NCBI GenBank assembly: GCA_029961685.1
Contig: JARWKL010000004.1
Span: forward strand, 33,028,294-33,092,293
Source: Aristolochia californica
Lineage: Eukaryota > Streptophyta > Magnoliopsida > Piperales > Aristolochiaceae
DNA length: 64,000 nucleotides
Direction: 5' to 3'
Part shown: positions 57,787 through 64,000 of the stretch, piece after piece
Layout of the letters: every line of letters starts with the position of its first letter
How positions within the stretch are numbered: position 1 is the first letter of the stretch
Made by a program: the position numbers and the translations under genes
Notes under the pieces: model-generated
Told to the model about the DNA's origin: nothing
The model's database searches: none
The model's input: the letters and a program-made list of their open reading frames with translations, nothing else

Positions 57787-59275
57787 TGTTGCCCATAGGT
57801 TTATTCCTACATTGCTTTTGATGATAACAAAACTTAATTAAACTAATAACATGTAAATCTAAAGTATTTCAGATACTTCACCTTCAAGAGCATATCAAAG
57901 TCTAAAGCATCACAACTAAAATAAAGACCACGAGCAAAATTGAAGAACATCTCTTGGAGAATCACCCATAAGGAAGAAGACAATGAGAAGACTCGAATTC
58001 AAGCATCATAGACAAACATCTAAACTAAGTCAATTTTTTGTAAGAGAGTATTCTAACTTCTATTCCATAAGTACTTGTGAAATTAGAGCTTTAGGATATA
58101 AATTGCATATAAACATATTTAGAATAATCATACACATCACTTAGAAACATGTTAAAACACTAAGAGAAAAATTCCCATGCTTTATAAAATCAACACTTGA
58201 ATGACTGAGCAGTCACAAATAATGATCGATCATACAAAATTGTGCAGGCAAAAAATATAAAGCATGATTGATCAACTATAATTGATTGATCAATTATCCA
58301 AGACATGACCATTTCATGCTATAATGCATGATTGATCATCCCTCAAAGATTGACTGATCATAATTGTCCAAGCAAGGAGAATTTTGATGGAATGATCGAT
58401 CAATCAAAATCTTGCCAGTAAGGGACTCCGAGCATTATTGATCAAAGGAAAACACACTGATTGATCATACTTGTATTACACAGCTAGAAGGAATCTTGAT
58501 TGATCAATCAACCATTGACAATGATCGATCAACTTAAATTTTATGGGTCAACGATAATATTTATTGATTAGTCCATCAATAAATAAGTCATTGTCTGACA
58601 GAAAAATAGCCATTATGATCGATTGATCAATCAATTATCTACCAGTGATTGATCAATCAACGATCTACTTTTTGAAAATGGACAAATAACAACTAGTTTG
58701 AGTTGGGGAAGCTATAAATACCCACCAAACCGTGAGTAAAGCAATGAATGAGCGTTTATTTGCATATCTTCAAGCTACAAACCTTTATCTTTCAAATTCT
58801 TACCAAAAATGCTTTAGAGAGAAAGAGACAGACCCTTACTTTTGAAAAAACTTCAATTTATTTCAATCATAATGCTTACATCATAGTACAAACTCCTTGA
58901 TCAATTCATAATGTACTACAAAGGATGAGGCAACTTGAATCTCTCAAGGAGAAGCATCTCTCCAAGAAAGGGTATAAATTTTCCCTTTTTTTTTTATGCA
59001 ATTGTGAAAGGTTCATCTAGAGCCTATTAATCTAGATAGAAAATCCTAGTTAGAGTGAGAATCTAGCAATAATCTCTTGGGAAGATTGGCTGGTGTAAAA
59101 CCGTGTATTGAGTTACACGGACAATGAGAGCAACAATCACTTTTGTAATTTTCCAGCCATTAGAGCGTAATAGTGGAATTTGCCCAAGTACGGGTTCTTG
59201 GGCAGTGATTACCACCAGGGGAACATCGATAAAAAAATCTTTTTGTCTCTCTGGGTTGTGCATGTTGCTAGTTAC

Positions 59276-59718
59276 TGTTGGAAAATAGAGCCAAAGCCCA
59301 CACGACAAAGGAAGACCTACATATCTAAAAGGATTATAAGATGGGCCACATGACCAAAGAAGGCCCACAAGATGGGCCCACGCACATAAGAAGTATGACC
59401 CACAATGATTACCATGAGCTGGCATCATTATGACATCAGTTGGAAGATCAAGAAGGACTCACAAAAGTATCTTTATCTTATGGTCACGTCCTAGAAAAGT
59501 TCTAGTTTGAGTTATGTTTGTCTTTTATCTATATTGAGTTATTTAATAATGCTAGGACTTATCTTTAAGTGTTAGAGTTTGGGTGTAATTGGGACAAAAG
59601 TAGTTTTATCTTAATTGGACTCTACTACCTTCCTCTATTATAAATAGAGGTTCATGTACTCTGATTATAACAAGTTTATGAAGTCAATGATGTATTTATA
59701 TTTTCCATAAATTCAACA
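59276..59718 (+). repeat. C2 5' LTR
   Basis: It starts TGTTGGAAAATAGAGCC and ends CATAAATTCAACA. It is the same family as the solo LTR at 13008-17356 and the LTR at 12293-12580. Confidence 0.93.
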
Positions 59719-61079
59719 TGGTATCAGAGCAGGTTCTGTGAGTTGACATGGTCAACCCACAAAGGTAACGTGATCCTTTTCTCTAAACCCTAAACCCTAA
59801 GTCTAGGTTCATCGTTATTTTTATTCTGTCCCTACACCCGTAGTTTGCTTTGCATTTTTTACATCTATATGGAGTTTTTATTATTGAAAATTTTATATTG
59901 ATGGGAATATATATAAGTCTAATTTCCAAAGAAAAATTATTTGTTCCAATCGGAGTTATTTACAGAGAGATATCGATATTTGAATGAGAGATTGCAAAAA
60001 GGTTCGAGCAGTAGCAGCAATCTTCAGATTCTGAGGTATTTTTTGCTATCAAGAACTTGACTTTATATGGAGAAATATATATCAAAATAAATATCTATAT
60101 GTATATTTATTTACCTATTCAACCAATTTTTTATCTGAGTTTTCCACAATGATAAATCGATATTGGAAGCAGTAAAGGTTTGATTGAAAAAGAGGTTCAA
60201 GCAGCAACACAAAGCTTCAACTTCTGAGGTATTTTATGCTATCAAGAAAGATACTTTATATGGAGAATTATATATAAAAATAAATATATGTAATTCTATT
60301 TTATTACCTATTCAACCAATTCTCGTTATGATTTTTATTTAAGGAGATATTTATCTTGGAAGAATCAATGGTCATGTTGGAAAAAAAAGAGAAACATTGT
60401 TTAGTTCGGCTAGATAACGGAGACCGTAATCTATCAGATTATTTATCTTCTGATAAATATATTTTATGAAGTGAAGTTATACTTTGATGAAAGGTATGTA
60501 AGTCTAGTTTCATAAGGAGAAAATTTCATGTCAATCTAATCTATATTTAAAGATATATTCGTATTGGAAGAATAAAAGGTCATGCTGGTATTATATTGTA
60601 TTGAAAAATATGAATTTATGCCCTTTGTTTTACATCACTTTTTGAGTTGATATATCATAAAAATATCTCACTTCTCCCTGGTTTGAGGTCTTACCTATAC
60701 TTCTCTGTTATATGGGCTTATGGCTACATTTATGATATTTGGTTCAAGTCGGGATCACTGCCATTACTTCCTAGCTTGAGGGGGGAGAAGTAGAAGAAGT
60801 ACAAGAAAGAGGTATTATATTCCTTATGTTGTGGATAAGTTTATGTGACCAAAATATTCAAGAAAGGAAGAACACAAAAGATGAAGCTTCTGCATCTAAC
60901 AAAAAAAATTATATCGGATTATGATTATTTCATGTGTCCTTCTACAAGATTTATTATTTTGGTTCATGTTATATGTGTTGGAAGATGGTCGTGTTATATT
61001 CAACTACAACTATTATGTCTTTTTGGGGACACTATTATTGAAGAAGAGGTGGTCTCATATCATCATTTATTTTACCCCG

Positions 61080-61340
61080 TAAAAAAATATCACGGTTGGG
61101 AAACCATGACGGAGGAACTTAGTACCCATTAAAAAAATACCATAGTTGGGAAACCGTGATGGGCCCTATAAAAAATATCACGGTAGGGAAACCATGACGG
61201 AGGATGCCCTGTCAAAAAATATCACGGTTGGGAAACCATAACGGAGGAACTTAATACCCTATAAAAAAATATCACGGTTGGGAAACCATGATGGGCCCAG
61301 TAAAAAAATATCACAGTTGGGAAACCATGATGGAGAAACT
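61080..61340. repeat. Minisatellite with alternating unit types in C2
   Basis: Six copies of AAAAAATATCACGGTTGGG then AAACCATGA start near 61080, 61130, 61168, 61214, 61263 and 61302. They carry two kinds of tail: CGGAGGAACTTAGTACCC (about 50-bp unit) and TGGGCCC.. (about 38-bp unit), giving an approximately 88-bp higher-order unit (long, short, long, long, short, partial). It lies about 180 bp upstream of the 3' LTR. Confidence 0.92.
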
Positions 61341-61522
61341 TATTATTGCATATATGTTATATACCCCTGAATTGGCCAATTGGGTCTCAAGGAAGAGAGC
61401 ACCAACGTGAGGGGGAGTGTTGGAAGATTGGAGGACTACCATTTTATACAAAAAGATTTTATACATCATTTGCAGTAAGTTGGGAGTTCTTGATCTTCTC
61501 TCACCCCCAACTTGAGGGGGAG

Positions 61523-61965
61523 TGTTGGAAGATAGGGCCCAAGCCCACACGACCAAGGAAAGCCTACATATCTAAGAGTATTATAAGATTGGCCACACGA
61601 CCAAAGAAGGCCCACAAGATGGGCCCAAGCACATAAGAAGTAGGACCCACAATGTTTACCATGAACAGACATCCTTATCACATCAGTTGAAAGATCACGA
61701 AGGACTCACAAAAGTATCTTTATCTTATGGTCACATCCTAGAAGAGTTCTATTTTGTGTTATGTTTGTCTTTTATCTATATTGAGTTATTTAATAATGCT
61801 AGGACTTCTCTTTAAGTATTAGAGTTTGGGTGTAATTGGGACAAAGGTAGTTTTATCTTAATTGAACTCTACTATCTTCCTCTATTATAAATAGAGGGTC
61901 TTGTACTCTGATTATAATAATTTTATGAAGTCAATAAAGTATTTATCTTTTCCATAAATTCAACA
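61523..61965 (+). repeat. C2 3' LTR
   Basis: It starts TGTTGGAAGATAGGGCC and ends CATAAATTCAACA. It is the same length as the 5' LTR, with scattered substitutions. Confidence 0.93.
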
Positions 61966-62079
61966 ATTACATTGAATTTATTTTATGTATGATATTTTAA
62001 TTACCACACAAATTTTTAAATTTGAATATCTCAATTCACCACCCTCTTGAGATGCCGCCTGGGCCAACTATTTGTATAA

Positions 62080-63343
62080 GAGCATGCTAAAAACTTAATT
62101 GAACTCAAAATATCCTTCATTTTGAAAATGATAAATGACATTTCAAGATAAATTACTCCTTCCCGAAGGACAATCTGCCAACGTCCACCTTTATTTAATG
62201 GATAAAATTATGGATAATGGAAGATAAGAATCAATTTCTTTCTTCAATCCATGGATTGAGACATTTGGCATGTGACCAAGAATGGTGCCTTGTAGCCCAA
62301 AATCTAGGAAATGGCATCTCGATTGCTAAGGAATTTAGTGAGCTAACTAGGGAAGACAAAGAGTAACTCAAAACAAAATTCAAGTTATAAACCTCTTGTT
62401 ATGTTCCTTAAGACCAAACTAGTTTAATAGGGTCTCCATATGTAAGACCTCCAAGGAAATTTGGGAAAAACTTGAGGTCACACATGAAAGAATCACTAGA
62501 ATAAAAAACTTTAGAATCAATCTTTTGATAGCCCAATATGATGAATTCAAAATAAAACCAGGTGAGTCAATTGTTGAGATGAACTCAAGGTTCACTCATA
62601 TAATAATTGAGTTGGGTATCTTAGGAGAAGAGATTTCCTTATATAGGCAGATTCTCGAGGCACTTCCAAGGTCATGTGACATGAGGTAGACAACCATTCG
62701 TAAGAGTGCTAATTTTAGAACTCTAAGCTCGAAAGAGCTACTAGGAAGTCTTCTCACATATGAGATGGAACCAAAAGATGTAGAGGAAGAGCAACCTAAG
62801 AAGAAGAAGATTGCTCTTAAGGCCAAAACTTGTGCTGAAAGTAGTCCTAGAGATGAGAGCTTAGATGACGTTAGTTTCATCACTAGAAATCTTCAAATAG
62901 TCTATAAGAAGAAGAAAAACTTCAGTAAAGGCCAATTTAGAGCTCAAAATAAAATTTTTAAAAGAAATCTGATGTTTTTTTTAGTGTGGTAAACCATGAC
63001 GTAGAAGGAACAAATATCCTAATTTAGAAGAACCCCATCCTTAAGCAAAGATCCCAAGAATAGAAAAAAGAAAGTTTTAATCTCTACTTGGGATGCAATA
63101 GAGGAAGAGTCTAACCACTTGGAAGATGAAGAAAGTGACATTGGATCATGGATTTTAAAGACAATGATAACAACTCTACAACTTTTGAAGAGGCAAGTCA
63201 CTCATAATAAGAGCATGAATTTGAATTAATTTTGGAGAAATCCATTAATTGTCTAATTAAATACAAGGAAAAATGCAATGTTAATTTCACGAGATTGCAA
63301 AGCTCAAGGAAGAGCTAAATGTCTTGAAGGAGGCAAATGCAAG
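62080..63343 (+). pseudogene. C3 gag remnant
   Basis: Text such as KEIWEKLEVTHERITRIKNF, RINLLIAQYDEFKIKPGESI, SRFTHIIIELGILGEEI and SKELLGSLLTYEMEPKDVEE is the UBN2-type capsid of copia elements (about 62455-62790). It is followed by a Lys-rich linker and further broken text. Many stops are present. The frame ends where E6 inserted. Confidence 0.85.
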
Positions 63344-64000
63344 TGTTACTACCCATTTCGGATCAACCACCGGACAAATTCTTCCAGCGTGGGGAGGAAG
63401 GGATTGAGCCTTGAAGGAGGCTCGACCTTGGACCTCAAAGGGAGAATCCGACCTAGACCTCTGAGGGAGAATCTGAACTGACTACAACTAATTAATTCAA
63501 TGCTTACCTTCTCATTCATCTTACGCCCTTATATAGGGAATTAGTGAAAACATGCCAAAGGCCATAAGTTCTACAAATTACAAATAAACCCCTAATGTTC
63601 AACAAATTACAATTAAACCCCTAATGAATAGAAATTGCAAATAAACCCTAAATGAATAGAAATTGCAAATAAACCCCTAATAAATCCATAACATTACTCC
63701 CCTCCTGGAGAACGAGCTTGTCCTCAAGCTCAATGTAGAATTGCCTGTTCGTACAAAAAATAGAGCAACCTAGCAGAGGAGCAAAATTTTTTTTTTTTTT
63801 TTTGGTAACTTCCTCGCTGCAATTCTCGCTTATGTCAGTATCATCCTCTGAACTTGCTCCCTAATCTCCTTCGTTAGCTTGTTGTAATGTTCCCACACAG
63901 CCTTAGCAATTCGATCCGCAATAGACCCAAGTGGGTAGTAGGCCACAAAGGACTTGTAGGCAGTCTTTAAGTTGTTTCCTGAAATTTTCTGGGAGCTATC
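63344..64000 (-). mobile_element. E6: second copy of E5, 3' end
   Basis: The 3' LTR (63344-63693), the tail with its poly(A) run, and the end of the chimeric ORF (63830-64000) match 53516-52860 of E5 almost base for base on the opposite strand. I noticed differences such as TAATAAATCC for TAATGAATCC at the LTR start. The 5' part lies outside the window, so the TSD cannot be checked. Confidence 0.95.
63830..64000 (-). CDS. C-terminal end of the chimeric ORF, second copy
   Basis: The last 56 codons and TAA stop of the E5 chimera (enolase piece [20 protein letters not shown].. to EQVQRM) are present with the same stop codon. The piece is incomplete only because the window ends. Confidence 0.88.
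   Translation of the reverse strand, partial: DSSQKISGNNLKTAYKSFVAYYPLGSIADRIAKAVWEHYNKLTKEIREQVQRMILT

Larger units (their letters stand above)
59276..61965 (+). mobile_element. C2: short non-autonomous copia-type element inside the C3 LTR
   Basis: LTRs are at 59276-59718 and 61523-61965 (443 bp each). Flanks GTTAC (59271-59275) and ATTAC (61966-61970) form a duplication with one mismatch. Primer site TGGTATCAGAGCAGG is at 59719 and CCCAACTTGAGGGGGAG precedes the 3' LTR. The 1.8-kb interior lacks gag and pol. It has two diverged internal repeats (59960-60115 and 60160-60310, each with TGAGGTATTTT.TGCTATCAAGAA) and a tandem array at 61080-61340. A second PPT-plus-LTR-start copy (TGAGGGGGAGTGTTGGAAG) lies at about 61410-61428. 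Confidence 0.9.
57787..63343 (+). mobile_element. C3: long-LTR copia (Sire-like) 5' part, split by C2
   Basis: The LTR starts TGTTGCCCATAGG and has TTTTGATGATAACAAAAC near its start, typical of long copia LTRs. It runs 57787-59275 and 61971-62070, ending near GGGCCAACTA (about 1.6 kb). A decayed primer site (TTTGTATAAGAGC) follows. A degenerate gag continues to 63343, where E6 interrupts it. pol is not seen and would lie beyond E6. The TSD of C3 cannot be determined. Confidence 0.75.

Noticed and set aside
61080..61340. CRISPR-like spaced repeats
   Set aside because: These are tandem minisatellite units without unique spacers, in a plant retrotransposon.

Overview
This is a piece of a plant nuclear genome, very probably from a woody eudicot. 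The evidence is an R2R3-MYB gene with the canonical plant three-exon structure, iMet-tRNA-primed LTR retrotransposons throughout, and AT-rich intergenic DNA. I cannot name the species. I see one intact-looking host gene, the MYB on the minus strand at 4377-6112. Almost everything right of about 12 kb is retrotransposon DNA, much of it nested.

Layout. 1-527 is the 3' end of a non-autonomous LTR element (E1). 528-1621 is part of another LTR element on the minus strand. 1.6-12.2 kb is AT-rich DNA around the MYB gene. 13008-17356 is a solo copia LTR split by element E2 (13182-17040), whose two LTRs face each other and which carries glycosidase and vacuolar-sorting-receptor fragments. 17.4-24.7 kb holds old, decayed LTR sequence. 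24.7-56.8 kb is one nested stack. A minus-strand chromovirus (G1) is split by gypsy G2 (28727-39901), itself split by copia C1 (32356-38151). G1's 5' LTR is also split by E3 (40686-56471). E3's captured DUF760 gene is split by E4 (43225-55879). E4 is split by gypsy G3 (43306-48506) and by E5 (49581-53516). 57787-63343 is a long-LTR copia element (C3) split by a short copia-like element (C2, 59276-61965) and interrupted at 63344 by E6, a second copy of E5 running off the window on the minus strand.

The main discovery is a related set of non-autonomous LTR elements (E1-E6). They keep LTRs, primer site, a gag-derived leader and a pol-derived 3' tail, but carry spliced pieces of unrelated host mRNAs. 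I recognise pieces of a GH3 glycosidase and a vacuolar sorting receptor (E2); a poly(A)-binding protein and a DUF760 protein (E3); a PPR protein, a cinnamoyl-CoA-reductase-like protein and an ERD6-like sugar transporter (E4); and acyl-CoA oxidase, calreticulin, phosphofructokinase and enolase (E5). In E5 the pieces are joined in one uninterrupted 972-codon frame. A second copy shows that the chimera has been amplified by retrotransposition.

The autonomous gypsy elements G1-G3 are all decayed, but their pol 3' end matches the tail of the capturing elements. I infer that such chromoviruses supplied the replication proteins. All identifications come from reading the sequence and recalling family sequences; no database search was possible.
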